Below are positions 47,401 through 56,043 of a DNA stretch of 64,000 nucleotides, piece by piece. The notes under the pieces were generated by a model that was not told where the DNA came from, made no database searches, and worked only from the letters and a program-made list of their open reading frames with translations. Source of the DNA: Suicoccus acidiformans (GTDB lineage: Bacteria; Bacillota; Bacilli; Lactobacillales; Aerococcaceae); contig NZ_CP023434.1 in the NCBI RefSeq assembly GCF_003546865.1, positions 248,001 through 312,000 on the forward strand, in the 5' to 3' direction. A program made the position numbers and the translations under genes. Every line of letters begins with the position of its first letter. Position 1 is the stretch's first letter.

Positions 47401-48452
47401 TAACTGGTTTTGGTATTAGTGATACAATCGCCGGTATTGTGGATACGCAGTTCAATGATTTGCAGTCTTTTGAAAGTATGGTGCTCGTGAATAGTCATCA
47501 AGCAGAAGCTCTTGAGGATTTACTGGCTGACTTGGATGATGCGCCTGAAGTGGCTCATTATACAGCGATGGCACTCATGCCTTTTGACACAGATGGCAGC
47601 GGTGGTAATCAAGCGGTCAGTGTGCTAGTGCCCTTGTCTGATGCAAGCTCTTTCCAAAAAAATGTCAGAATACGAGAACGCAGTCAGCCGAATCAGTTGT
47701 TGGATTTGAAGCAGACGGGGCCGGTGATGACGGAACGTTTGGCTGAACATTATGGCTTATCCGGCGAAGGTCCGGCCAAGGTTACTTTAACGGATGATGA
47801 TTATCGCAGTTACTCCTTCGAGACGTCAACCGTTGTGGAAAACTATATTAATCATTACATCTACATGACAGCTGAGGATTACATGAATATTTTCGGCGAG
47901 GAGCCGGAAATGAACATGCTGTATATAAATTATACCGATGAAGACAGCCGTAAAGCGCTGGAAGATGGCTTGTTACACGATTCAGATGCAGTCTTATCTG
48001 TTGTCGGCCAAGAGGTCATTGCTCAAACCGTCGATTCAGCCATGAGAAGTTTAGAGTTAATTACGGTGGTCCTCATCGTTTCAGCCGCTGGCTTAGCTTT
48101 TGTAGTCTTGTACAATTTGACGAATATCAATATTTCTGAGCGATTGCGAGAGCTTTCAACTATTAAAGTTTTAGGTTTTTATGATCGTGAAGTGACGATG
48201 TATATCTTCGCTGAAATTTTAATTTTAACCTTATTGGGTGGCCTAGGTGGCTTATTAGCTGGTAATTTCCTAACGAAGTTCCTCATGAAGACTATGCAGA
48301 CGCCTGATATGCTGTTCTATCCGCAAGTTGATGCTTCTAGTTACATAATCTCCCTTGCGCTAACCTTTGTCTTCTCAGCTATCGTCATGTTGGTAATGCA
48401 TTTCAAGCTGAAGCATATTGACATGGTTGAAGCATTGAAAGCGGTGGAATAA
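44406..48452 (+). CDS. FtsX-family ABC permease with long extracytoplasmic coiled coil
   Basis: 1348 aa. First TM helix ~19-40, then an external domain (~45-260). Residues ~265-800 are a predicted coiled coil rich in Ala/Glu/Gln with repeated YQAGLxxYEAGQ-type heptads. A first FtsX block of helices follows (~820-950), then DRKMTFRNLLRYKGRNSMTLLG opening the second half. A second external domain (~985-1215) and a final helix trio (VLYNLTNINISERLRELSTIKVLGFYD ... LKHIDMVEALKAVE) end it. It probably works mechanically on an envelope substrate or exports it, together with the ATPase upstream, under TetR control. Confidence 0.88.
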   Translation: MNATVWKDNLRAIRKSLPRFMSILVIILLGVAFFIGIRMSGPSMLETAATYFDKYNMPDGVVRSTYGLDGEDTEALAKVSGMTWKPMQTVQTSIMPGSETAKLFAYDGDLQTAFYRVVDGRLPEGSGEIALDSKYLDMLNPDSASPIYIGSIVEVSEEDVAKADEEPSVPKLTRGKYRVVGFVESPLYYERTSRGTDEVTVFGVVSADDMLGELYTEAYYWADATGGLQAFSETYEKRMAEVGGQIEEAIKGRPALRLASLRADLDERIATATSEISSAYLELDDGQETLDETQAELEEAEASYEEGLRDLERGREELASAQEAYESGLTEFESGQEALQAGEAELAKAEADYQAGLESYEAGQANYQAEMQQAEADYQAGLAALEAGKQELATSRQQLEASEAAYQAALSQLPDGTTLDSLKALAADLSRQKETLTKQKDALLAQLNPEANQGEGTNEALAEQIAALVAEQNSLEVRLTDINQQLAEVTDAIATRDTLLAEHSALVANYSQYEAQMADLLSQQSQATETNLQVELAERIRQLEGQMGEVSQALASVNGQLANYETIDSTYDALVAEQATIETDLASNQEQQAALTNNTTSAGEVGAEVPIQAQLEALEEGLATIEAQLAPIQELLTGQEELAAGWAAYEAGLAQSQQAEQELKAGRQALESGRLEGQAALDQAYAELEAGRVQLADGRQEVQANRARLQEAQAELASAQSELASGQRELADAEQELEDGRLELDDGWAEWRDGQETYRSEREEALADLQEAEDALEGARKQRADLVEPTYIVNQRSDLSTYSGIRDNSQQLDAISNVFPVIFFAIAILVTFTTVQRMVNEERNYMGTMEQLGYDNHVIISKFVTYAGLAAVIGTILGLIAGHLVFPPVILGAYNSLYYFGEMAIASSPMWNGIVALIALATAFVPAIMTPLNKLQTAPANLLRPEPPRSGKKIFLERFPAIWNRLSFDRKMTFRNLLRYKGRNSMTLLGVLGCSMLIVTGFGISDTIAGIVDTQFNDLQSFESMVLVNSHQAEALEDLLADLDDAPEVAHYTAMALMPFDTDGSGGNQAVSVLVPLSDASSFQKNVRIRERSQPNQLLDLKQTGPVMTERLAEHYGLSGEGPAKVTLTDDDYRSYSFETSTVVENYINHYIYMTAEDYMNIFGEEPEMNMLYINYTDEDSRKALEDGLLHDSDAVLSVVGQEVIAQTVDSAMRSLELITVVLIVSAAGLAFVVLYNLTNINISERLRELSTIKVLGFYDREVTMYIFAEILILTLLGGLGGLLAGNFLTKFLMKTMQTPDMLFYPQVDASSYIISLALTFVFSAIVMLVMHFKLKHIDMVEALKAVE

Positions 48453-48582
48453 AGTTTTGGCCTTGTTCCTCTTTCAAAAGTTATGATTTGCCATGATTTT
48501 GCCCAAAAGCTGCGGATTGATCCGTGGCTTTTTGTATTGGGATGGAGCACAAAAAAGGTCTATGCCCTGTATATATGACACA

Positions 48583-48694
48583 ATTCCGTGGAGAAGTCGT
48601 CCGACGGAATAAAATCTGCGCAAAATTCCGTGGGAACTCCTTCCGACGGAATAATCGGCCGAAAACATTCCGTGGGAGACGGTTCCCATGGAAT
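48583..48694. repeat. three 28-bp palindromes at exact 42-bp spacing
   Basis: Units 48583-48610, 48625-48652 and 48667-48694 all start ATTCCGTGG and end GGAAT. Each folds on itself (outer arms ATTCCGT / ACGGAAT; unit 3 has ATTCCGTGGGA / TTCCCATGGAAT), with 14-bp unique spacers. It lies between the ABC permease and an IS3-type remnant. Because 42 is a multiple of three, several frames stay open across it; I regard none as genes. Confidence 0.8.
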
Positions 48695-48931
48695 CCAGTC
48701 CGGCGTATCCCCTCTCCCATGACGTAGTTTTACTAATCTTTTTGCCAAATAGCATATTTATATAAAGACAGTCACGGTGAGGTGCCGTGAAGCTTAATTC
48801 GATTATGAATCCCTGTACCAAATGAAGCAATGTTAGGTATGGTGTTGATTAGTGTTTTAAATTGAAGGTGATTTTTTTGACAGATGGGGGTTGACGGTGT
48901 AGAGTTTCTAGTAAGAAAAGAGGTGGATAGC

Positions 48932-49387
48932 TTGACAAAGCGGCGAAAGACCCCGGAAGAAAAGCTGGCAATTGTTGAGGCATATTTACAGACAGATTTG
49001 ACATATCAAGAGGTGGCTGATAAGTATGACGTTACTTATGCTAATGTATATGCCTGGGTGAAGAAATATCAACAGCAGGGGCGAGATGGCTTTATTAAAC
49101 CAAGTAACTTGCAGGAAGCAGAAACTGAGTCTGATTTAGCCGAGACTCAGCGACTGAAAGAGTACAAAAAGACTTTATTGTTGGAGAAAAAATTCCTTGA
49201 GGTTCAAAGAATAGCGCTCATGAGGAAAGGTGTTGTTCGCCAACGGGTGGGGAGACTTGATGACGAACTCATATGTTTTATGACGATTTATGAGCTGGCA
49301 GAGGAGGGCTACAATCTCTCTTTGTTGACGCGGGTTTTAGAAGTGAGTAGCTTGCGATATTATATTTGGCTTCTCGGGCAGAATTAA
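48932..49387 (+). pseudogene. IS3-type OrfA fused to start of OrfB, truncated
   Basis: HTH RRKTPEEKLAIVEAYLQTDLTYQEVADKYDVTYANVYAWVKKY, then a linker and a short stretch like the OrfB start (MTIYELAEEGYNLSLLTRVLEVSSLRYYIW). It ends where the DDE core should begin. The TTG at 48932 has AGAGGTGG before it; the frame is open from 48884. Inactive remnant, or possibly a domesticated HTH protein. Confidence 0.6.
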
Positions 49388-49436
49388 AAACGAAGTTTCT
49401 TGGCAGTATTTCGGCTAAGAAACTTCGTTTTTTAAT
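49386..49436. terminator. strong bidirectional terminator
   Basis: Perfect 16-bp stem AAAAACGAAGTTTCTT / AAGAAACTTCGTTTTT with a 15-base loop. It overlaps the stop of the OrfA remnant and ends the leftward ABC pseudogene. Confidence 0.88.
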
Positions 49437-49439
49437 TAA

Positions 49440-50531
49440 GGCCTGCTTCATAGAGGCTTGCATAATGTCCACCGCGGCGTCGAGGAGTTCTTGGTGGGTG
49501 CCTGCTTTGATAATGCTCCCTTGATACATGACGATAATGCGGTCCGCATCATGGATTGTGGAAAGGCGATGGGCGATAATAAAGCTAGTTGAGTGAGCGG
49601 TTACCACTTCGCTAATCCGCTGGATGGAGACTTGTGAGCGCGGTACAATAGCTAGAATCGTGGCAAATTGTTGAATATTCGTCAAGGCCATGGCAGTGTA
49701 TTCAATAATGGCTACTAAGACACCAACGGATAAATTACCTGCCTCGGCGCGGTGTCCCCCCATTATAGAGAATGACCAAAGTTAAGGCATTGGCCACAAG
49801 CAAGATGAGGGGGCTGAGAAGCATCATGGTGCTTTCGGCTTTCACATTAGCATCAAAAGACGCATCGGTTGCTTGGGCGAAGGCCCGCTCTTCGTAGTCC
49901 GTCTTTTTAAAGGCTTTGACTACCCGAATCCCTGTTGAATTCTCGCGGAATTTCTGGTTGATTGTATCAATGGTTTGGCGAATGCGGCCTTATTTAGGCA
50001 CGGCCCGCCGAATGAGTGCCAGGGAGACTGTCAGTACAACCGGGATAATAATCAATGTAATTGAAGCCAAGCGGGCATCAAGACTGAAAGCTAGCCAGCT
50101 GGCACCAATGACGGTAATAGCTGTAGTGTATGTTTTACGCAGGGAAAGATCGATAAAATTAGACACTTGCTTGACGTCATTGACTGTACGGGTAATAAGG
50201 GTGGCATTGGTAAAGTTCAGACGTGTTTCTTTGGACCAGGCAATGATGCGGGCAAATAAATCTCCGCGCAAGTCTCTGGAGACACGCCATTCAACTGAGT
50301 TAGAAAGTAGACATTAATCAGGAGCGCGGCGATATTAATAAGGGTTGCGCCAATCATGTACAAGCCATTTTGGACAATGAGTTCCATATTGCCTTGAGCA
50401 ACACCCGCGTCAATGACATTAACCATCAGCCGCGGGATAGCTAGCTGACTGGCTGCCCATAGCGTTTCAAAGCTGAGTTGACCAATTAGCAGGGGCCAAT
50501 ACTTGCGAAGATAGGCGATAAGTATTCTCAT
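49440..50531 (-). pseudogene. MdlA/MsbA-type ABC exporter, frameshifted and internally deleted
   Basis: Starts MRILIAYLRKYWPLLIGQLSFE. It shifts frame near 50280 and continues ARIIAWSKETRLNFTNATLITRT. A stop codon follows AVPK near 49990, and the frame after it resumes with QTIDTINQKFRENSTGIRVVKAF. The permease end QFATILAIVPRSQVSIQRISEVV is then joined directly to SFIIAHRLSTIHDADRIIVM, the very end of the ATPase. Walker A, signature and Walker B are deleted. The family makes heterodimeric drug/peptide exporters; no partner is present. Confidence 0.85.
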
Positions 50532-50929
50532 GTAGATATCCCTTCTTTAATTTAGGATTGTTACAATCTACTTCAGAACAAAATATCGGCTTTGACAAAT
50601 GATAGTTGTTCATAAGCCCAAATGATTTCGAAAGCAGAACGTTTTAAATCACTGTAAATAATCGTGTTGATACTATTAACTTTGTTCCATCTAAAGGAAT
50701 TTATCTACATTAGAAACAACTATCGAATATTGGCGAATATCTTAAGAAAGAATTTAAGTACGATTTTCCCTGCAAAAGATATAATCAGCGACAGCTTTGA
50801 CAACTTCGCTTCTACCGTATCTGTTAAAACTAACGCACGGGAACTGGCGAAGAGCGAAAAAATGACTTCTATAAACTGTTAAAAGAGGGCAGACTCATAA
50901 GTGTTCTGAATTTGCATTGTTCCAATATA
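50532..50929. other. AT-rich intergenic, no convincing gene
   Basis: Holds the upstream region of the ABC pseudogene and the downstream region of the PLD gene. A 72-codon frame (50664-50882) starts with a non-ATG codon and has no ribosome binding site; its product is not recognised. Probably remnant sequence. Confidence 0.4.
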
Positions 50930-50958
50930 AAAAGGATACGTCCGAGCGTATCCTTTAA
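50930..50958 (-). terminator. terminator of PLD-family gene
   Basis: AAAAGGATACG / CGTATCCTTT, 10-bp stem, 5-base loop; read leftward it ends in TTTTTAT. Confidence 0.85.
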
Positions 50959-50961
50959 CAA

Positions 50962-52341
50962 TTACAATAAAGGGGTGAATAGGGTAGCCAGAGGGCGTAG
51001 GATGGTTACGAGGAATTTCTTGAAGAAAGGGGGAGCGGACGGGTCTTCGCCGGCTGGGCTGATGGCCTCGATTTGATCGTCATAGCGGGTTCGCAAGTCG
51101 TCCAATAGTTTGGCAGTGAATTCGGGACTATCAATCACTAGCATGGATTCGGTGTTCAAGTAAGTGCTGCGACTGTCGATATTGAAGGTCCCCACCGCAC
51201 TAATACGTTCATCGATGACGATAGCTTTGGTGTGAAGTTGGGCTTCTCTAGGTTGAAACTCATATAAGTGGATGCCTTGTTCTAAGATTGCTTGGCGATT
51301 ATTCTGATAGCCACTGTTGGCTAGAATGTTATTGCTGGAAGCCAGGCTATTGCTTAAGAGGTTGATGTCTACATCCGCAAATTCCTGGTGGTTAAATTTG
51401 AGATCCGCGCGCATTTGTGAGGACGGGATAACATAAGGACTTTGGACCAAAATATTGTCTTCTGCTTGTTGCATGAGATAGAGCATATTGCTCCAAACAG
51501 TTGGCTCGTTGAAGCCACGTTTGAGCGGATTGGAGATAAGGTATCCGCGGTGGATAGGTACCGCCCGCTCACGCCAGACTTTTAAGCTTGGATCACCCGG
51601 GTTGCTTTGCTTGGCTTCTTGCGCTAATTCCAGTTGGAATTGGGACGTTTGCGCTAGAGTCGAGTCCGTATACTCAGGCCCTTGGACAAAGTTATGTGGC
51701 GAGGTCCAAAGTTGGTTGAAGTAGTCGCTAATTTGCTGAATTAAGACGTGCTTTCCGTCAGCGCCAGGAAAGAGAATGACATCCCGGTCGATGGAGGTGG
51801 ATTTAGTTTGATGGGTGAAGTATTTATCACCGATGTTGCGTCCACCCATCATGGCTATCTCGTTATCGACAAGTATGATTTTGTCATGGAGACGGTGATG
51901 CCAAGATATTGGAATGAGCAAATTTAAGGGCTCATAGTAAGCAAAATCAATGTTTGGATGCTGGGCAATAGCTTTGTACAGACTTGGCTTAAGCCATAGA
52001 CCGTGGGCGATACTATCAAGCATGAAGCGGACTTTTACCCCGCGATTAGCGGCATCGATAATGAGGCCTAGAAATTCGTCTACCGTTTCGCCCCCATGAA
52101 GGGCATAGTAAGAGATATCCAAGGTTTCTTTCGCTTGAGAAATTAAATCGACACGTGCTTGCCAGGCCTCTTCAACATCGTCAATGAGGGCAATGCTTTC
52201 GCTTGTTTCTTGAAATTCGGCCGCTTGAGGTTTGGCAGCTTTAGGTGAGGTTACATAAAAGATAAGTAAGCCGCTCACTAGAACATAAATGAGGTAAAGT
52301 AATATAAGGCTTTTGATAATTTTCCAAAGAATTGCTGACAT
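50962..52341 (-). CDS. phospholipase D / cardiolipin synthase family protein
   Basis: 459 aa with one N-terminal TM helix (~8-30). It has two HKD catalytic motifs: HHRLHDKIILVDNEIAMMGG (~165) and AQLHTKAIVIDERISAVGT (~375), each followed by the N/S-rich strand (GGRNIGDKY, GTFNIDSRS). It is shorter and less hydrophobic than Cls proteins with two TM helices, so it may be a PLD-like phosphatidyltransferase rather than the main cardiolipin synthase. Single gene. Confidence 0.85.
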   Translation of the reverse strand: MSAILWKIIKSLILLYLIYVLVSGLLIFYVTSPKAAKPQAAEFQETSESIALIDDVEEAWQARVDLISQAKETLDISYYALHGGETVDEFLGLIIDAANRGVKVRFMLDSIAHGLWLKPSLYKAIAQHPNIDFAYYEPLNLLIPISWHHRLHDKIILVDNEIAMMGGRNIGDKYFTHQTKSTSIDRDVILFPGADGKHVLIQQISDYFNQLWTSPHNFVQGPEYTDSTLAQTSQFQLELAQEAKQSNPGDPSLKVWRERAVPIHRGYLISNPLKRGFNEPTVWSNMLYLMQQAEDNILVQSPYVIPSSQMRADLKFNHQEFADVDINLLSNSLASSNNILANSGYQNNRQAILEQGIHLYEFQPREAQLHTKAIVIDERISAVGTFNIDSRSTYLNTESMLVIDSPEFTAKLLDDLRTRYDDQIEAISPAGEDPSAPPFFKKFLVTILRPLATLFTPLL

Positions 52342-52672
52342 AGGTTTCCCACCTTAAAAGAAATGATAAACGAAGCTTTCAGTTTGTCATATATTTTTGG
52401 GTACCAGACGATATGGTAAGGGCGGACAGAACTATACTCTGGTATTGCTTGTTTCAGAATATTTTGTAGGCAAAAGGTTTCGGATAATTTGCCTTTGTGC
52501 GTCTTTAATGGTGTAATATATAGTACGGGAAAGCTAAGTGGTAAAGATTATAACAAACTTCTGTGAAATAACAATGAAGTTTAACCCGACTCGTCAGAAA
52601 GTTAGAAAATAATATTCATTAGATAAATTATGTGCTACAATTAAAAGGAAATATTAGTTTAGGAGGGATTGC
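52342..52672. other. divergent intergenic region
   Basis: 331 bases between the leftward PLD gene and the rightward zinc-ribbon gene. It contains a -10-like TACAAT (52636-52641) 32 bases before the rightward start and no gene. Confidence 0.45.
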
Positions 52673-54523
52673 ATGCAATGTCCAAATTGTGGAAGAAATG
52701 TTAGAAGTACCACGCAATGTGCCCATTGTGGTTACAAGTTTGGCCAATCAGATTTAAAAGAAGCAAAGCAAGCAGCGCCCGCATCTGCTCCAGTACATAA
52801 GAAACGTCGAGGTGGAGGTTTCTGGAATGTTCTGTGGGGGATTTTGAAATTAGTCGTGCTTGTCGTATTGATTTTCTTGCTGTTTCTTTATGGACCGCAA
52901 TTAATCAGCAAAGTGACCGATTTCTTCGGCTCGAGCGATACCCAGCTGTCTCAGAATGCACCGGAAGAGCCTCAAGGTGAGAGTCCGGTAGTAGTTGAGG
53001 AAGAGTCATCAACGCAAGAGATTAGCCAAGAAGCATCGGTATTGGAATTATCAGACGCATCAACAAGCGATGCGGAAAGTGATATGTCAGCTTCTGATGG
53101 AAGTGCTGACGATTCAGCTAGCAATGCGGAAGATGAAGGTCGTTTGACCTTGGCGGACGTACAGGCTAATTTAGATGAATACCCACGGATTACTGTTCGA
53201 ATGACCTTTAATGAGGATTTAGCCGATGTTGACCGAGAAACCTTTGACTTTGCCTTGACAACGGATGGGGAGACGACCCCGATTGAAGATGAGTATTCCT
53301 TAGTTAAAGACGGCAAAGAACTTATTATCAGCTATAGCGATCCAACAGTCGGTGTATTACAAGCAGAAGAATCCAAGCAAACCTTAGCGATTGAAGCACC
53401 TGATTTGCATGTCTCTGAAACGGTAGAATATACCTTGCCGCTTCTTTCAGTGGATCAAGCGCAGTTCAATCAGCTCAATGATTTAATCAATGAGAATCTA
53501 GCTCAGAATGCAACCGTTACTGCCGTGATAAGTTCATCTGAGGATGACGTGCCATTTACTTATGATAATCATAGTGTCGACGCAGGCAATGCCATTAGTT
53601 GGTTTGTGCTAGCTAGAACCTATGAGCAGCTTGAAGCTGGTAACTTAGAATTAGAGCAAGGTATTGAAATTCAAGACGGACTGAAAGTTGCTAACGAAGA
53701 GACACCAACCTCTATGACAGAAGCTGGCGAATCCATGACAGTTGATAGCTTAATCGCCGCCGTTATCCAAAATCAAGATGTCTCAGCAATGAATCATCTC
53801 ATTCAAGGAGTGGGCGGCCCCAATGAATTCAACTTATGGTTGAATGAGTCAGGTTACTTTGCGACTCGTTTGACGCAAATGTTGGATGTCTCGCAAGCCA
53901 GTCTGATAGAAGGTGCGGTCACGAGTGCACAAGATATTGCTCGCTTATTGAGCCAATTGTCGCAAGACCAGTTAATTTCCCCAGAGATGGATGCTGCGTT
54001 CAAAGAAGCTTTATTAGATTCACCGATGACTGAGAAGTACCCAAGCTCTGGCATCGATGTGGTCAATCGTCGTTATGAAATCACATCTTCAGATAGTAAC
54101 GCTACGCAACAATATTATACAGCGATTCTTGAAGGTGAAAGCCAAGACTACGTGGTCGTCTTACTTGTCTCTGACTTTAGTGAGCCGGAGACGGTCATTA
54201 GCCAAATAAATGCCTTATTAAATGATTCGGTGATTTATTTAGAAACAGGTAGCCTTCCTGAAGAAATGGAGGAAGAGCCTGAATCTGAAGAGCCTACCTC
54301 AGAATCAGAAGTGGCACCAGAAGATACGGAGCCAGCCCCAGAGGTCCCAACGCAAAATCAGCCTCAAGGACAAGAAGGCGGCTTCAGTATGCAACGCGTT
54401 GAGAATACGGGTGAAGATGTCATGTTGCCAAATCGCTACCGCTATAATGAGCAGACAGGCCAGCAAGAGCTTGTGAAGTGGTTTTATGATCATGAAGCCC
54501 AAACGTATAAATATTATCCATAG
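52673..54523 (+). CDS. zinc-ribbon membrane protein with degenerate class A beta-lactamase-like domain
   Basis: 616 aa. N-terminal zinc ribbon (C3, C6, C16, C19) in the cytoplasm, one TM helix (~51-72), an acidic Ser/Glu linker (~85-155), a small beta domain (~155-255), then a beta-lactamase-like fold (~260-520). The catalytic positions are altered: SxxK reads N-x-x-S (GNAISWFVL), the SDN loop reads QDV, and KTG is missing, so hydrolase activity is unlikely. The tail (~525-616) is Glu/Pro-rich and ends in a short Tyr-rich motif. A possible envelope sensor or ligand-binding pseudoenzyme. AGGAGGGATTGC lies upstream. Confidence 0.75.
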   Translation: MQCPNCGRNVRSTTQCAHCGYKFGQSDLKEAKQAAPASAPVHKKRRGGGFWNVLWGILKLVVLVVLIFLLFLYGPQLISKVTDFFGSSDTQLSQNAPEEPQGESPVVVEEESSTQEISQEASVLELSDASTSDAESDMSASDGSADDSASNAEDEGRLTLADVQANLDEYPRITVRMTFNEDLADVDRETFDFALTTDGETTPIEDEYSLVKDGKELIISYSDPTVGVLQAEESKQTLAIEAPDLHVSETVEYTLPLLSVDQAQFNQLNDLINENLAQNATVTAVISSSEDDVPFTYDNHSVDAGNAISWFVLARTYEQLEAGNLELEQGIEIQDGLKVANEETPTSMTEAGESMTVDSLIAAVIQNQDVSAMNHLIQGVGGPNEFNLWLNESGYFATRLTQMLDVSQASLIEGAVTSAQDIARLLSQLSQDQLISPEMDAAFKEALLDSPMTEKYPSSGIDVVNRRYEITSSDSNATQQYYTAILEGESQDYVVVLLVSDFSEPETVISQINALLNDSVIYLETGSLPEEMEEEPESEEPTSESEVAPEDTEPAPEVPTQNQPQGQEGGFSMQRVENTGEDVMLPNRYRYNEQTGQQELVKWFYDHEAQTYKYYP

Positions 54524-54531
54524 ACTGTTCT

Positions 54532-54556
54532 AAAGACGCCTTAAGGCGTCTTTTTT
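54532..54556 (+). terminator. terminator
   Basis: AAAGACGCC-TTAA-GGCGTCTTT followed by T-run. Confidence 0.9.
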
Positions 54557-54651
54557 AACGTAAAGAGTTAAAAAAGACTCCGAAATCCCTATTAAAGCTT
54601 GAATGTTTCACCTAATACGTGTAAGATATAAATGTAGAAAGGAAGATTACG

Positions 54652-55188
54652 ATGAATCAAGCTTTAGTAGAATTAGTTCTCCATGCCGTGAATGAGAAGT
54701 ATGTGAGTGAGAAGGCCTTCTATCGTGAGAAGTTAGGGATATCAGCACAAAGCTGGGATCGATGGAAGAAGGGTGAACAAGGCTTAAAGTACGAGAATAT
54801 TCAAATCTTGGCTAATTTATTTACCGATTATGAATGGATGTTAGTACAGAAAGTGGTGCGGAATGCCGAGATTTTAACGGATGTCATGCAGAATCCTGTG
54901 GGTGAATATATCTTTTTGAAATATCAGATTAGCCAAACTTGGCTCAACAATGGAATTGCTCGTGTTGAGTGGGGTCAGACGGACGAGAATGAAGAGGCTA
55001 GCTTACGTAAATCCAATACAGTAATTTTACGCTTAGTTGTTGACTATCATTTTTGGGGGTATAATGATATTATAGAGTTCAGACTCCCAGGGGTTATCCA
55101 ACAACAGATTGGCCACGACCAAGTGCGCTTATTACAGTGGATTGACGATCAAAGTGATCGCCTACGGGAGGCCTCAAATAAAGAATAA
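54652..55188 (+). CDS. HTH-like protein of unknown function
   Basis: 178 aa. Residues ~15-60 (VSEKAFYREKLGISAQSWDRWKKGEQGLKYENIQILANLF) look like a Cro/CI-type helix-turn-helix, without close similarity that I recognise. The rest is a soluble alpha/beta domain. AAAGGAAGATTACG lies upstream. 11 bases before the glucosaminidase gene and probably co-transcribed with it. Confidence 0.6.
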   Translation: MNQALVELVLHAVNEKYVSEKAFYREKLGISAQSWDRWKKGEQGLKYENIQILANLFTDYEWMLVQKVVRNAEILTDVMQNPVGEYIFLKYQISQTWLNNGIARVEWGQTDENEEASLRKSNTVILRLVVDYHFWGYNDIIEFRLPGVIQQQIGHDQVRLLQWIDDQSDRLREASNKE

Positions 55189-55199
55189 AGTGTGAGAAG

Positions 55200-55883
55200 A
55201 TGGCCCGAAAGAAAACGAAAAAGAGAAAAACAACGCCTGCTTTGGTCAAACGCTGGCGCAAATTTAAGCCAATCTTATTGCAACGGATTGGCTGCTTGAG
55301 TTTATTTGTCGTAGCTTTATTGGTGCTCTTAGGTCTGGTAGCTTTCCGCTTTATTCAAATAAGCCAGGAGAATTACCACATTCAACAAGAAGAAGCTGCC
55401 CTTTATGCCCAGCGGGAAGCATTTGTGACCAGTCTGGTTCCAGAAGCCCAACGCCTTCAGCGCCAGTACGGTGTTCTGGCGAGTGTATCCATTGGCCAGG
55501 CGGCCTTAGAATCGAATTACGGGCAAAGTGGCTTAGCGCAAGATTACCACAATCTTTACGGGGTCAAAACAGAAGCCACCGATCCAGCTGGGGTAGATTT
55601 GGCGACGATGGAGTATGTTGACGGTGAGTGGATTGAGATCGTCGACCGTTTTAAAGTCTACGATAACAATGAAGCCTCTATGCGAGCCCATGCTGAGTTA
55701 TTGTATTACGGAACTAGCTGGGATGCGGATTATTATGCTAGCGTCATTGCTGGAGATGATTATCAAAGTCAGGCGCAAGCCCTGCAGGAAGCGGGCTATG
55801 CCACAGACCCTACTTATGCTGATAAGGTTATAGAAGTAATTGAGGCTTGGGAATTAATGCAATATGATCAGCCAGTAGAGTGA
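55200..55883 (+). CDS. membrane-anchored GH73 glucosaminidase
   Basis: 227 aa. Basic N-terminus, TM helix ~32-54, then an external lysozyme-like/glucosaminidase domain with the catalytic Glu in SIGQAALESNYGQSGLA and the YHNLYGVK and TDPTYADKVIEVIE segments typical of FlgJ/LytG-like N-acetylglucosaminidases. Hydrolyses peptidoglycan glycan strands, probably in cell separation or wall turnover. No wall-binding repeats. Confidence 0.85.
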   Translation: MARKKTKKRKTTPALVKRWRKFKPILLQRIGCLSLFVVALLVLLGLVAFRFIQISQENYHIQQEEAALYAQREAFVTSLVPEAQRLQRQYGVLASVSIGQAALESNYGQSGLAQDYHNLYGVKTEATDPAGVDLATMEYVDGEWIEIVDRFKVYDNNEASMRAHAELLYYGTSWDADYYASVIAGDDYQSQAQALQEAGYATDPTYADKVIEVIEAWELMQYDQPVE

Positions 55884-55893
55884 GCTGTTTTTG

Positions 55894-55927
55894 AAGGTGT
55901 TTCTGCTAAGCAGGGATGCCTTTTTGG
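55894..55927 (+). terminator. terminator
   Basis: Arms 55894-55907 and 55909-55922 (14 positions with G-U pairs), T-run TTTTT. The tight loop suggests the innermost pairs open. Confidence 0.6.
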
Positions 55928-56043
55928 TTCGGGGTGGTTAATCTAAAGAGTAATTGGTATAAATTAAGCGCAAACTATCGCCTCAAAACTTGGGTTATGC
56001 TACAATGAGTAAGATAGAATGAATGATTTGGAGGGATGGCTTA

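Noticed and set aside
48583-48694. CRISPR array
   Set aside because: Spacers are only 14 bp, the repeat units vary internally, there are just three and no cas genes are near.
48474-48830. Several overlapping open frames in both strands across the 42-bp repeats
   Set aside because: They exist because the repeat period is a multiple of three; no ribosome binding sites and repeat-like products only.
50664-50882. 72-codon frame between the ABC pseudogene and PLD gene
   Set aside because: Non-ATG start, no ribosome binding site, AT-rich and unrecognisable; kept only as a note in the intergenic entry.
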